Assembly (NCBI RefSeq): GCF_002915175.1
Contig: NZ_NXEJ01000001.1
Span: forward strand, 204,143 to 268,142
DNA from: Agrobacterium rosae
GTDB lineage: Bacteria; Pseudomonadota; Alphaproteobacteria; Rhizobiales; Rhizobiaceae
Reading direction: 5' to 3'
DNA: 64,000 bases
The position numbers and the translations under genes were made by a program. Under the pieces are notes generated by a model. It was not told where the DNA came from and did no database searches. It worked only from the letters and a program-made list of their open reading frames with translations. Positions 54,307 to 62,525 of the stretch are shown here, in pieces (positions within the stretch are counted from its first letter, which is position 1; the number at the start of each line of letters is the position of its first letter).

Positions 54307-55005
54307 CTAAAAATCGAGATCGGCATAATGGGAGGAGGGAGCAAGACGCGGCACGCGTTCGGCCAGAAGCGGGCGGAAGGAGGGGCGTGATTTGACGCGC
54401 TGGTACCATTCCTTGGCAATCGGTGCTTCCAGCCAGTTGATCTCGCCGAGATAGTCGAGAATGGAAACGGATGCGCCTGCGGCAAGGTCGGCATAGCTCA
54501 GCCTGTCGCCCGCCAGCCACGTGCGGGATCCCGCCAGCCATTCCAGATACTTCATATGCTGATGAACATTCGAGCGTGCGGTGCGCAACAGCTTGCTGTC
54601 TGGCGGGCCACCGCCTTGGGCGGTGGACATTTGCAGCTTGTAGGCGCGTTCACGCACCAGCGGGCGCGTCACGTCGGTCTCCATCTTCTGCAGAAACCAT
54701 TCCGTCAGACGGCGGATTTCCGCGCGCTGGAACGGGTCTTCAGCCAGCAAGCGCCTGTCACGTTTCAGGACACCATGGGTCTCATCCAGAAATTCGGCCA
54801 GAACATAGGGACCACAGAGCGAACGCATATTGTCGTCGAGATAGACCGGCAGCGTGCCTGCCGGGTTGAGTGCCAGAAACTCCCGCCGCTTTTCCCAGGG
54901 CTGCTCCTCGACCAGATCAGCCTGGAAACCGTATTCGGTCAAAATGAGCCGAACGAATCGCGAGGCAGTCGACATTGGAGAATGATAGAGAGTTGGCATT
55001 GGCAC
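54307..55005 (-). CDS. Glutathione S-transferase family protein
   Basis: This 232-residue protein has an N-terminal thioredoxin-like domain (TLYHSPMSTASRFVRLILTEYGFQADLVEEQPW, the ALNPAGTLPVYL segment with the cis-proline) and an all-helical C-terminal domain (TWLAGDRLSYADLAAGASVSILDYLGEINW). The catalytic serine is probably in the HSPMSTASR loop. It may also start at the ATG at 54999. It probably heads the GST-queG-SDR operon. The substrate is not known. Confidence 0.92.
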   Translation of the reverse strand: MPMPTLYHSPMSTASRFVRLILTEYGFQADLVEEQPWEKRREFLALNPAGTLPVYLDDNMRSLCGPYVLAEFLDETHGVLKRDRRLLAEDPFQRAEIRRLTEWFLQKMETDVTRPLVRERAYKLQMSTAQGGGPPDSKLLRTARSNVHQHMKYLEWLAGSRTWLAGDRLSYADLAAGASVSILDYLGEINWLEAPIAKEWYQRVKSRPSFRPLLAERVPRLAPSSHYADLDF

Positions 55006-55163
55006 TCAAATTTTTTGATTAAGGGATGGTTTTGTCTTTTATCGCCAAGAGGCGGACAAGCGGTCGCTTTTGCAGAAACTATAAGTCCAGCTTTTTTAAG
55101 ACAAGTTTAACGTTGGCTCTGATGCCACTGCTCTTTCAGGGTAAATAGATGTCTTTGCCCATG

Positions 55164-55197
55164 AAAAAAGCGCCGTCGACGGATCGATGGCGCTTTT
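55164..55197 (-). terminator. Rho-independent terminator after the small secreted peptide gene
   Basis: AAAAGCGCC / GGCGCTTTT with further inner pairing is followed on the minus strand by TTC. The symmetric A/T ends make it able to work on both strands, between the peptide gene and the GST gene. Confidence 0.75.
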
Positions 55198-55233
55198 AGA
55201 AAATTCAGCAAAGACTGCTTTGCTTAAAATCAA

Positions 55234-55389
55234 TCAGTTTGCCGAGATCGAGCTCGTAGCGCATGGATCGACGCCATATGCTGGCGAACAACCGGTTTTG
55301 CCAGCGGCAACCGTACCCGGTGCCATGAACGAACCTGCTAGAACAACCAAAGCCGCACACGCAAAAAAGAGTGCGATAGACCTGCCCAT
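55234..55389 (-). CDS. Small secreted cysteine-containing peptide, 51 residues
   Basis: An ATG at 55389 with a weak AAAGGC ribosome-binding site opens a 51-codon frame. Residues 1-29 are a clear signal peptide (RSIALFFACAALVVLAG, cleavage near TVAA), and the mature part, about 22 residues, contains C34 and C43 in CSPAYGVDPC. It is followed by a terminator at 55197. The stretch reads like the short secreted hypothetical proteins of Rhizobiaceae. The cysteine pair could form a disulfide. Its function is unknown. Confidence 0.65.
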   Translation of the reverse strand: MGRSIALFFACAALVVLAGSFMAPGTVAAGKTGCSPAYGVDPCATSSISAN

Positions 55390-55598
55390 TTGATACTTGC
55401 CTTTCAGACGATGAACGAGACGGACCAGGCCGCCACGCGATGATTGTTAGGTTCGAGAATGTGTGTTGGATGTGGCGTTTAGCAATAAAGCAGGTTGCTG
55501 AACACCGGGTTAATGTGAACTCTTGTCCACAGTTGCGCTTGTGCCACGCTTGTACCGATGAAACGCTGTTTTCATGATGTGCCCCCACATAATGGTAT

Positions 55599-55627
55599 CG
55601 GACGGTGGATGAATCCACCGCCGTCCG
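55599..55627. other. Bulged hairpin upstream of the NDUFA9-like gene 3' end
   Basis: CGGAC-GGTGGA pairs with TCCACC-gcc-GTCCG, with a 4-nt loop and a 3-nt bulge. It lies in the gap 55390-55668, where I see no gene. It may terminate the NDUFA9-like transcript, but no T tract follows on either strand. Confidence 0.35.
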
Positions 55628-55668
55628 GAAGCATAACTCTTCACTTGAAAATTGGTTGCATGCCTTTT

Positions 55669-56649
55669 TTAGGCAGCTTTACCCGCATTGCTGAACTGCC
55701 CGTGGGTGCGGTAGCTGACCATATAGGAAGGCAGAACGGAAGCCACGCGCACGGGCGTGATGCCGATGCCGTCGAGTGTCAGGCCAGCATTTTCCGCCTC
55801 TTTCGACACCACATTGTCTGTCTTCAGCATCGTCACCTGATCCACCGTCAACGGCGGCGTGATCAGCGGCACCATCGACGCGATCTTGCCCATCAGCGAG
55901 GCGATGCCGAAGGGCAGATTGACCAGCGGGCGCTGGCGATAGGTGGCGGCGAGAACCGCCTCGAGACAGTCGCGGAACGTCATGATGTCCTGTCCGCCCA
56001 ATTCGTAGGTTGTGCCGGGCTTCAAGGCACCATCGACGCTGCGGGCAGCGACTTCGGCCACGTCTTCCACATAGACCGGCTGGAACTTGGTGTGGCCGCC
56101 GCCGATCAGCGGCAAGAACGGCATACGCTGCGCCATGCCGGCAAATTTGTTGAAGAAATCATCTTCCGGTCCAAACACGATCGAAGGACGCAGAATGATG
56201 GCATCCGGCAAAACGGAGCGGATCGCGGCTTCGGCGCGGCCCTTGGTGCGGGCATAACCAACGGTCGAATTGGCATCGGCACCGATGGCGGAAATATGCG
56301 TCAGTGTCGCACCGGCATTCTTGGCGGCTTCTGCCACGGCACGCGCGCCGAATTCCTGCACGGCGTCGAATGTGTTGCGGCCACTTTCAAACAGAATACC
56401 GACGCAGTTGACCACGTGGTCGGCACCTTCAACGGCCTTGTTGATCGAATCCTTGTAGCGCAGGTTGGCCTGGGCGAAGGAAATCTGCCCGACATTGCCC
56501 AGCGGCTGCAAGAAACCCGCCAGATCAGGGCGGCGAACGGCGACCCGAATACGATAGCCGCGCTTGGCCAGAAAACGCACCACATGCCGTCCGACGAAGC
56601 CCGAACCGCCAAAAACGGTGACGAGAGGGGGAAGGTTGGCCAAAGGCAT
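55669..56649 (-). CDS. Complex I NDUFA9-like NAD(P)-binding protein
   Basis: This 326-residue protein is an atypical SDR near the complex I accessory subunit NDUFA9. It has the nucleotide loop VFGGSGFVGRHVVRFLAKRG, the VNCVGILFESGRNTFD segment and YARTKGRAEAAIRS where the SDR lysine would be. Alphaproteobacterial members are implicated in respiratory-complex or ubiquinone-related roles; the exact role is unproven. It has its own likely terminator region and lies 119 bp from the DUF1330 gene. Confidence 0.88.
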   Translation of the reverse strand: MPLANLPPLVTVFGGSGFVGRHVVRFLAKRGYRIRVAVRRPDLAGFLQPLGNVGQISFAQANLRYKDSINKAVEGADHVVNCVGILFESGRNTFDAVQEFGARAVAEAAKNAGATLTHISAIGADANSTVGYARTKGRAEAAIRSVLPDAIILRPSIVFGPEDDFFNKFAGMAQRMPFLPLIGGGHTKFQPVYVEDVAEVAARSVDGALKPGTTYELGGQDIMTFRDCLEAVLAATYRQRPLVNLPFGIASLMGKIASMVPLITPPLTVDQVTMLKTDNVVSKEAENAGLTLDGIGITPVRVASVLPSYMVSYRTHGQFSNAGKAA

Positions 56650-56768
56650 GGGAGGCTCCTGCGAAGCGTTGAATATATGCGTTTCCGTCTCTTAGCTTAA
56701 AGCAGATACAACGGGAAGAGAGAACCGTATTCGCATTGAAAGTCCCACGAATACGGAGCCGATGACGG

Positions 56769-57056
56769 TCAGGCGCCCTCGACTATCATGAGGTCGCTAT
56801 CGGCGGTTTCCTTGCGAATTTTCAGCGCAGCCTGATACTCCTCGGAATGATAGCAATCCAGCGCATGCTGCACCGAAGGAAACTCGATCACGACATTGCG
56901 GGCCCGACCTTGTCCTTCAAGCTGTGTCACCGCACCGCCGCGTGCCAGAAAATTTGCGCCAAACCGCTCGAAGGCAGGCTTTGCTGTGGAAACATAGTCC
57001 TTGTAGCGTTCCGCGTCATTCACATCCACGCGGGCAATCCAGTAACCTTTTGCCAT
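56769..57056 (-). CDS. DUF1330 family protein
   Basis: This 95-residue protein has the ferredoxin-like, dimeric alpha-beta fold of DUF1330: KGYWIARVDVNDAERYKDYVSTAKPAFERFGANFLARGG and VVIEFPSVQHALDCYHSEEYQAALKIR. Some members bind small ligands, but the function is unknown. It starts 10 bp after the pyrF stop, so it is probably the last gene of the pmtA-phosphatase-pyrF unit. Confidence 0.92.
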   Translation of the reverse strand: MAKGYWIARVDVNDAERYKDYVSTAKPAFERFGANFLARGGAVTQLEGQGRARNVVIEFPSVQHALDCYHSEEYQAALKIRKETADSDLMIVEGA

Positions 57057-57066
57057 CGTCTTCTCC

Positions 57067-57759
57067 TTAAAGTGCCTGTGTCATCTCATCCAGAATGGCG
57101 CGCGCAGCGACCTTCGGGTCGGCAGCCTTCACGATAGGGCGGCCCACAACAAGGTGGCTTGAACCGGCCTTGATGGCGTCGAATGGCGTGACGACCCGTT
57201 TCTGGTCACCGGCATCGCCACCTTTAGGGCGAATTCCGGGGGTCACCACCGCCATGTCGGCTCCCACGATCTCACGCACGCCAGCAGATTCTTCCGCTGA
57301 GCAGACGATGCCGCCCATGCCGGCATCGCGTGCTTGAGCGGCGCGTTTCAAGACCAGCGAACGGGCGTCACCCTGATATCCGGCCTCGATCAAATCCGCA
57401 TCATCCATCGAGGTCAGCACGGTCACGCCCAGCAGCGTCAGGCCTGAACCCTCCGCCGCCTTTACCGCGGCGCGCATGGCCTTGGGGTAAGCGTGCAGCG
57501 TCAGCATCGACATGCCCATCTTGGCGATGTTTTCAACCCCCGATGCGACCGTGTTGTCGATATCGAGAAGCTTCATATCGAGGAAGATTTTCTTGCCGCT
57601 GGCAGTCAGTTCCTTGGCGAATTCCAGCCCGCCCGCAAAAGCCAGCTGGTGGCCGATCTTGTAGAACAGGACATCATCGCCCAATGCGGTGACGATCTTT
57701 TCGGCCTCGGCCACGGTTGGAAGGTCAAGCCCGACGATCAGGCGCTCGCGTGCGGTCAT
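57067..57759 (-). CDS. pyrF: Orotidine 5'-phosphate decarboxylase
   Basis: From the ATG at 57759, which overlaps the upstream stop (ATGA), the protein has 230 residues. It catalyses the last step of UMP synthesis. The signature is [15 protein letters not shown] (the DxKxxDI motif) with the lead [15 protein letters not shown] and the phosphate-binding [15 protein letters not shown] and [10 protein letters not shown] loops. The upstream ATG at 57897 would add 46 residues running into the phosphatase frame and is rejected. Confidence 0.97.
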   Translation of the reverse strand: MTARERLIVGLDLPTVAEAEKIVTALGDDVLFYKIGHQLAFAGGLEFAKELTASGKKIFLDMKLLDIDNTVASGVENIAKMGMSMLTLHAYPKAMRAAVKAAEGSGLTLLGVTVLTSMDDADLIEAGYQGDARSLVLKRAAQARDAGMGGIVCSAEESAGVREIVGADMAVVTPGIRPKGGDAGDQKRVVTPFDAIKAGSSHLVVGRPIVKAADPKVAARAILDEMTQAL

Positions 57760-58346
57760 AGTGTCATCCCCTGCCACGTTTCCATTGCCGTCCAGTCGCA
57801 TGTGATGCGCCTGTCTGCAAGGGTAAAACAGAAGAGATTTCCACCGCCCGGCGGCTGGTCGGCGCTTCGGGTAATCTCGCTTCCTGCGAGGTGGCATTTC
57901 AGCAAGGTCCCCACGCCGCCATGCCCGATAAAGGCGATCGGCTGCGTCGGATCATGGCTGGCGAGGATCGCATCTATGGCGGTTACGATGCGGGCTTGCG
58001 CATCGACCGCCGTCTCCCAGCCCTTATAGCTGGCCTGCGGATGGGCGAAGAACCAGTCCGCCGCCCGTTCGAACTGATCGGGTGGCAGAAAGCCCGTCGC
58101 ACTGCGGTCATTCTCGTGCAGATCATCAGCAGTCTCATAGGCGACACCGCTGGCAGCGGCCAGAATCTGTGCCGTGTCGACGGCCTTCTTCTCGGTGCTG
58201 GAAACGATACGTCGCAGGGATTTGGCAAAGGGCAGGGCGCTTGCTCTTCTCGCCCGCGCCCGTCCGATGTCGGACAGACCCCATGAAGGGACCGGGACAT
58301 TCGCCTCGATCCTGACCTGCGGGTGGGTAATGTAAAGTGCGTACAT
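57756..58346 (-). CDS. Histidine-phosphatase-fold protein with altered catalytic motif
   Basis: This 196-residue protein has the phosphoglycerate-mutase-like fold, but the RHG motif near the N-terminus reads ITHPQV, so the catalytic arginine and glycine are lost while the histidine (H8) remains. The second arginine, in the SSxxxRAxxTA segment, is lysine ([11 protein letters not shown]). The other key residues, the glutamate in LHENDRS and the histidine in FIGHGGVG, are present. It may have altered specificity or be inactive. It is coupled to pyrF by a 4-bp overlap and lies 14 bp after the pmtA-like gene. Confidence 0.85.
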   Translation of the reverse strand: MYALYITHPQVRIEANVPVPSWGLSDIGRARARRASALPFAKSLRRIVSSTEKKAVDTAQILAAASGVAYETADDLHENDRSATGFLPPDQFERAADWFFAHPQASYKGWETAVDAQARIVTAIDAILASHDPTQPIAFIGHGGVGTLLKCHLAGSEITRSADQPPGGGNLFCFTLADRRITCDWTAMETWQGMTL

Positions 58347-58360
58347 GAACGCAGGTTAAC

Positions 58361-58954
58361 TTAGGCGCGGGTGTAGGTCCACAGCTGCGCCGGGGGAATG
58401 TTGCGCACCACGAAGTCGTAGTGGCGGATGTGGTAGAGATGCGGTTGCGCGACAATCGGCGATACCGGACCATAGGAAATCTGGATCACCGGACGTCCAT
58501 GTGGAACCCGCTTCAGCAACTCGTCCAGCAGTTTGATCCGCTCGGCCATCGGGAAGTTCAGCATCGGCACGGCAGAAATCACGCAATCGAACATCTGGTC
58601 TTTCTGCGCCGCCAATGTCGTATCCAGATCGAAGGCGTCGCCATTAATGAAGTTCACACCCGGATAATTGCGCAGCAGTTGCTGGTAGAAGTCGGTGGAA
58701 TATTCGATGGCTGTGACGTTTTCCGGCTTCACGCCGCGCGCCAATATCGCCTTGGTGATGCAGCCGGTTCCAGGCCCAAGCTCCAGAACGGGAAGGCCGG
58801 ATTGTGGGGTAATGACGCTGGCCATGCGCCGCGCGGTCACACCGGAGGTCGGAACGATTGCTCCAACCTTTTTCGGCTGGTTCACCATTCCCTTGAAGAA
58901 ACGAATTTCCTCTTCGAATTTTCTGCCGAAGCGCTGTTTCAGGCTCAGTCCCAT
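58361..58954 (-). CDS. pmtA: Phospholipid N-methyltransferase PmtA-like
   Basis: This 197-residue SAM-dependent methyltransferase has motif I VLELGPGTGCITKAIL, motif II region NVTAIEYSTDF and VNFINGDAFDL, and the motif IV region FDCVISAVPMLNFPM. Its N-terminus is amphipathic and basic (LKQRFGRKFEEEIRFFKGMV), which suits binding to the membrane surface. It matches the Sinorhizobium/Agrobacterium PmtA group, which converts phosphatidylethanolamine to phosphatidylcholine, needed for host interaction. The alternative is a related rRNA-adenine dimethylase-like methyltransferase, but the sequence fits PmtA better. The downstream phosphatase-pyrF genes are close. Confidence 0.88.
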   Translation of the reverse strand: MGLSLKQRFGRKFEEEIRFFKGMVNQPKKVGAIVPTSGVTARRMASVITPQSGLPVLELGPGTGCITKAILARGVKPENVTAIEYSTDFYQQLLRNYPGVNFINGDAFDLDTTLAAQKDQMFDCVISAVPMLNFPMAERIKLLDELLKRVPHGRPVIQISYGPVSPIVAQPHLYHIRHYDFVVRNIPPAQLWTYTRA

Positions 58955-59083
58955 TCGGTCCCCCTCTATGTTCCGTCAAAACAACATTTGGTGAAACTGT
59001 GGCGATATGTTGTTTTGCTCTGTCGTAAAGACAATGAAAAATGTCGCAATAGGAAAATCTTAACAAACTCTTGCAAATCCGCA

Positions 59084-59116
59084 AACAAAAATGCCGGTGA
59101 GGGCATCACCGGCATT
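59084..59116 (-). terminator. Rho-independent terminator after dnaN
   Basis: An 11-bp perfect stem (AATGCCGGTGA / TCACCGGCATT) with a 5-nt loop is followed by TTTGTTTG on the minus strand. It lies 28 bp after the dnaN stop codon. Confidence 0.9.
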
Positions 59117-59144
59117 TTCCGCAGTTTTACTAAATGAGAGAGCC

Positions 59145-60263
59145 CTAAACCCGCATCGGCATCAACACGTAGAGCGCATCGTCGCCCGCAGTATCGCGCA
59201 CCAGCGTCGGAGACCCGGCATCGGCCAGCAGGAAAATCGCGTCTTCGCCGGACAGCTGCGCGGTGATATCCAGCAGGTATTTGGCATTGAAGCCGATTTC
59301 CATGCCGTCATGCTCGTAACCCACGGCCACTTCTTCCGTCGCGCTGCCCGAATCCGGGTTGTTGACGGTCAGCGTCAACTGCCCCTCGGTAATCGCAAGC
59401 TTCACGGCACGGCCACGCTCGGAAGAAATGGTCGAGACGCGGTCCACCGCCTTGGCGAAAGACTGGCAATCGACGCGCATTTCCTTGTCGTTGCCGGTCG
59501 GAATGACGCGCTGGTAATCCGGGAATGTCCCGTCGATCAGCTTGGACGTCAGAACGATATCGCCAATCGCAATGCGGATCTTGGCATCGGAAACCTCGAC
59601 TGTGACTTCCAGTTCAGGGTTGTCGACCAGCTTCTGCAACTCGCCAACCGTCTTGCGGGGAATAATGATGCCGGGCATTCCTTCGGAACCCGACGGTGCA
59701 TTCACATCGGCGCGCGCCAGACGGTGACCGTCGGTGGCGACAGCGCGCAGCTTCAGGTCATTGCCGCTTTCAATCGTGTGGAAGAAAATGCCGTTCAGAT
59801 AATAACGCGTCTCTTCTGTCGAAATCGCAAATTGTGTGCGGTCGATCAGCATCTTCAGGTCGGCGGCCTTCAGCTTGAAGACATGGCTAAACGTTCCGGC
59901 GGTCAGGTCGGGGAAGTCGGTTTCGGGCAGGCACTGCAACGAAAACTTCGAGCGACCGGACGCAACCGTCATGGTCGAACCATCGGGGTTGGTGGCCAGA
60001 AGAACCTCGGAACCATCCGGCAGCTTGCGCACGATTTCATAGAGCAGATGCGCAGGTACGGTGGTCGAACCAGCCTGTTCCACCATGGCAGGTGTCGCCT
60101 CGGTGATTTCGAGATCAAGGTCGGTCGCCTTCATGTCGAGCTTGGCGTCGGATGCGCGCAGCAGCACGTTGGACAGAATCGGGATCGTGTTACGCCGTTC
60201 CACCACGCGGTGAACGTGGTTCAGCGATTTCAGAAGGTTCGACCGCTCGAGGGTAATACGCAT
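59145..60263 (-). CDS. dnaN: DNA polymerase III subunit beta (sliding clamp)
   Basis: From the ATG at 60263 the protein has 372 residues and the standard three-domain clamp: MRITLERSNLLKSLNHVHRVVERRNTIPILSNVLL, the second-domain RTQFAISTEETRYYLNGIFFH, and a C-terminal end with YVLMPMRV of the typical clamp end. It tethers the replicative polymerase to DNA. A longer frame to 60410 runs into the intergenic promoter and is rejected. Here it is not next to dnaA, as is usual in Rhizobiales. It is divergent from rsmI. Confidence 0.98.
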   Translation of the reverse strand: MRITLERSNLLKSLNHVHRVVERRNTIPILSNVLLRASDAKLDMKATDLDLEITEATPAMVEQAGSTTVPAHLLYEIVRKLPDGSEVLLATNPDGSTMTVASGRSKFSLQCLPETDFPDLTAGTFSHVFKLKAADLKMLIDRTQFAISTEETRYYLNGIFFHTIESGNDLKLRAVATDGHRLARADVNAPSGSEGMPGIIIPRKTVGELQKLVDNPELEVTVEVSDAKIRIAIGDIVLTSKLIDGTFPDYQRVIPTGNDKEMRVDCQSFAKAVDRVSTISSERGRAVKLAITEGQLTLTVNNPDSGSATEEVAVGYEHDGMEIGFNAKYLLDITAQLSGEDAIFLLADAGSPTLVRDTAGDDALYVLMPMRV

Positions 60264-60492
60264 GAAGACTTCCGCTTTCAACCGATGCGATCCTGTATAG
60301 CGCGGATCGCCAATATAGTGTCTCCGGCATTTTGGGCCGGATAATGTGGACGGGCAAAATGGCAGAGTTATCGAGGAAAAGGCAAGAGGCCAGACCGCGT
60401 CATTCCTCAATTTTCCACTCTATACATTTGCTTACATGAGTTGAGCGCCAAGAACTGCCCTTGTTCGAAGGCCCCGTCTTGCCCATAAAGAC

Positions 60493-61461
60493 ATGGAAAT
60501 GAGACATGACGGGAATGATGCAGTGACAGATGATGCTTTGAGCGAACAGTCTACAGAAGACGCAGACGCCACAGGGCGCGGTTTTAAGGTCGGCGGCTTC
60601 ACGGTTCCGGCACGCCCCATCGATGCCGCACTCTATCTCGTCGCCACCCCCATCGGCAATCTCGGCGATATCACCATAAGAGCGCTGGAAACGCTGGCCT
60701 CCGCCGATGTGCTGGCCTGCGAAGACACCCGCGTCACTCGCATTCTGCTGGACCGTTACGGCATTCGCAACCGTCCCTATTCCTATCACGAACACAATGC
60801 CGAAGAGGCAGGCCCGAAACTCATCGCTGCGCTGGATGCCGGAAAATCCGTGGCTCTGGTGTCTGATGCAGGAACGCCGCTGGTCTCCGATCCCGGCTAT
60901 CGCCTCGGGCAGATGGCGCTGGACGCAGGCCACCGCGTCGTGCCTATCCCCGGCGCGTCGGCACCGCTCGCAGCACTCGTCGGTTCCGGCATGCCCAGCG
61001 ACGCCTTCATGTTCGCAGGTTTTTTGCCGGTCAAAGACAAGGGCAAGCGCGATCGCTTTTCCGAACTGTCCAAGATACCGGCGACCATGATGTTCTTCGA
61101 ATCCCCCCACCGCATCTGTGCCACCATCAAGGTCGCGTCTGAAGTGCTGGGGCCGAACCGCCGCGCCGTCGTCTGCCGCGAACTGACCAAGACCTTTGAA
61201 GAATTCCGCCGTGGCACGTTGGGCGAGCTCACGGAGTTCTATAATGAAGACCGTATCGTCAAAGGCGAGATCGTGCTGTTGATAGAGCCGCCCTCCTATG
61301 ACGAAATTCCCGATATGGAAGATGTCGAAAAGCTGCTGAAGGACTTGGTGTCCACCATGCCCGCAGCGAAAGCCGCCGCCGAAGCCGCCAAACTCACAGG
61401 CCTGCCGCGCAAGGAGCTCTACCAGCGTATTCTCGACCTGAAGGATAATGATGGCGCGTGA
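60493..61461 (+). CDS. rsmI: 16S rRNA (cytidine1402-2'-O)-methyltransferase RsmI
   Basis: This 322-residue tetrapyrrole-methylase-fold enzyme makes the 2'-O-methyl of C1402 in the ribosomal P site. The signatures are [54 protein letters not shown] and the [10 protein letters not shown] loop. A 35-residue polar N-terminal extension precedes the fold. It overlaps yraN by 14 bp, the common order in alphaproteobacteria. A shorter start at 60499 is possible. Confidence 0.97.
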   Translation: MEMRHDGNDAVTDDALSEQSTEDADATGRGFKVGGFTVPARPIDAALYLVATPIGNLGDITIRALETLASADVLACEDTRVTRILLDRYGIRNRPYSYHEHNAEEAGPKLIAALDAGKSVALVSDAGTPLVSDPGYRLGQMALDAGHRVVPIPGASAPLAALVGSGMPSDAFMFAGFLPVKDKGKRDRFSELSKIPATMMFFESPHRICATIKVASEVLGPNRRAVVCRELTKTFEEFRRGTLGELTEFYNEDRIVKGEIVLLIEPPSYDEIPDMEDVEKLLKDLVSTMPAAKAAAEAAKLTGLPRKELYQRILDLKDNDGA

Positions 61462-61813
61462 GGCGAACAACAAACGCCGCGCCGAACAGCGCGGTCACAG
61501 GGCTGAATATTGGGCGGCCTTGTACCTGATGGTCAAAGGCTACCGCATCCTTGCCCTGCGACACCGCACGCGACTGGGAGAGATCGATCTGATCGTCCGA
61601 AAGAAAGACGTTATCGCCTTTGTCGAGGTCAAGGCGCGCAGCACCGAGACCGGCGCGGTCGATGCCGTCAGCTATGCCTCGCAAAACCGAATTCGCGCTG
61701 CCGCAGACCTGTGGCTGTCCCGCCGAAAGGATGCCGCTGCTTTGTCGCAACGCTTCGATATCGTCGCGGTCCTGCCGCGCCGCCTGCCCAAACATTTCAT
61801 CGACGCCTTTTGA
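61448..61813 (+). CDS. yraN: YraN/UPF0102 family protein
   Basis: This 121-residue protein has a restriction-endonuclease-like fold with the motif [22 protein letters not shown], in which the D and ExK residues form the metal site. The function is unproven; members may be nucleases in DNA repair or natural transformation. It overlaps rsmI by 14 bp and precedes the acetyltransferase by 11 bp, so the three genes probably form one operon. Confidence 0.93.
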   Translation: MMAREANNKRRAEQRGHRAEYWAALYLMVKGYRILALRHRTRLGEIDLIVRKKDVIAFVEVKARSTETGAVDAVSYASQNRIRAAADLWLSRRKDAAALSQRFDIVAVLPRRLPKHFIDAF

Positions 61814-61824
61814 AAGGGTAGCCT

Positions 61825-62397
61825 ATGCGCAGCGAGCGGGAAAAAATGGCCGCTGGGGAATGGTATTGCTGCTTGGATGAAGAGCTCGATGCCCTTCGCG
61901 CAAAGGCAAGGCTCGCCGTCCACCAGCACGCTACCATGGCACCGGATGCGCGCGGCGCGATGGCACCGCTTCTGCGAACCCTTCTTGGATCGGCCGCAGA
62001 TGGTGCCTTCATCGAAGCGCCGTTCCATTGCAGTTATGGCTTCAACATATCGCTCGGCAAAAACACCTATCTGAACACCGGATGCGTCATCCTCGATTCC
62101 GCCCCTGTCAGAATAGGTGATGGATGCATGCTTGGCCCGGGCGTGCAGATCTACTGCGCCGACCATCACCGGGACATACAGTCCCGCGCTCAAGGTATCG
62201 AGATCGCGAAACGCGTCATGATAGGCAACAATGCCTGGATCGGCGGCGGCGCAATCCTATTGCCCGGAATAACCATCGGTGAGGGCGCGATTGTCGGTGC
62301 AGGCTCCGTTGTCACGAAAGACGTTGCACCCGGTCAGACTGTCGTCGGAAATCCGGCGCGAAAGATCATCCCGAAAGGTGCCGATACTCGCATTTGA
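61825..62397 (+). CDS. Sugar O-acetyltransferase (maltose/NodL type)
   Basis: This 190-residue protein has an N-terminal Mac domain (MRSEREKMAAGEWYCCLDEELDALRAKARL) and a left-handed beta-helix of hexapeptide repeats (IGDGCMLGPGVQIYCADHHRD, IGNNAWIGGGAILLPGITIGEGAIVGAGSVV). The catalytic histidine is in the ADHHRDI loop. It uses acetyl-CoA to acetylate sugars or oligosaccharides, as do Maa, LacA and NodL. It follows yraN closely. The substrate is unknown. Confidence 0.92.
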   Translation: MRSEREKMAAGEWYCCLDEELDALRAKARLAVHQHATMAPDARGAMAPLLRTLLGSAADGAFIEAPFHCSYGFNISLGKNTYLNTGCVILDSAPVRIGDGCMLGPGVQIYCADHHRDIQSRAQGIEIAKRVMIGNNAWIGGGAILLPGITIGEGAIVGAGSVVTKDVAPGQTVVGNPARKIIPKGADTRI

Positions 62398-62433
62398 TGC
62401 ATCCTTTTCGTCGTGCTGCTTGATTAGGTTGTG

Positions 62434-62466
62434 CTGTAATAAATCTGACATGAAATTGTAAAAACC
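62434..62466 (+). promoter_or_regulatory. PHO box upstream of ugpB
   Basis: CTGTAATAAATCTGACAT matches the E. coli PHO box consensus at about 16 of 18 positions. A third 11-bp-spaced unit, TTGTAAAAACC, follows directly. The ugp system is a classic PhoB target. Confidence 0.75.
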
Positions 62467-62525
62467 CCGTCATGGAAGGGGCCTATTCGCATCCTCAGCC
62501 AACAAGGGCGGTAGAGGACGAAACT

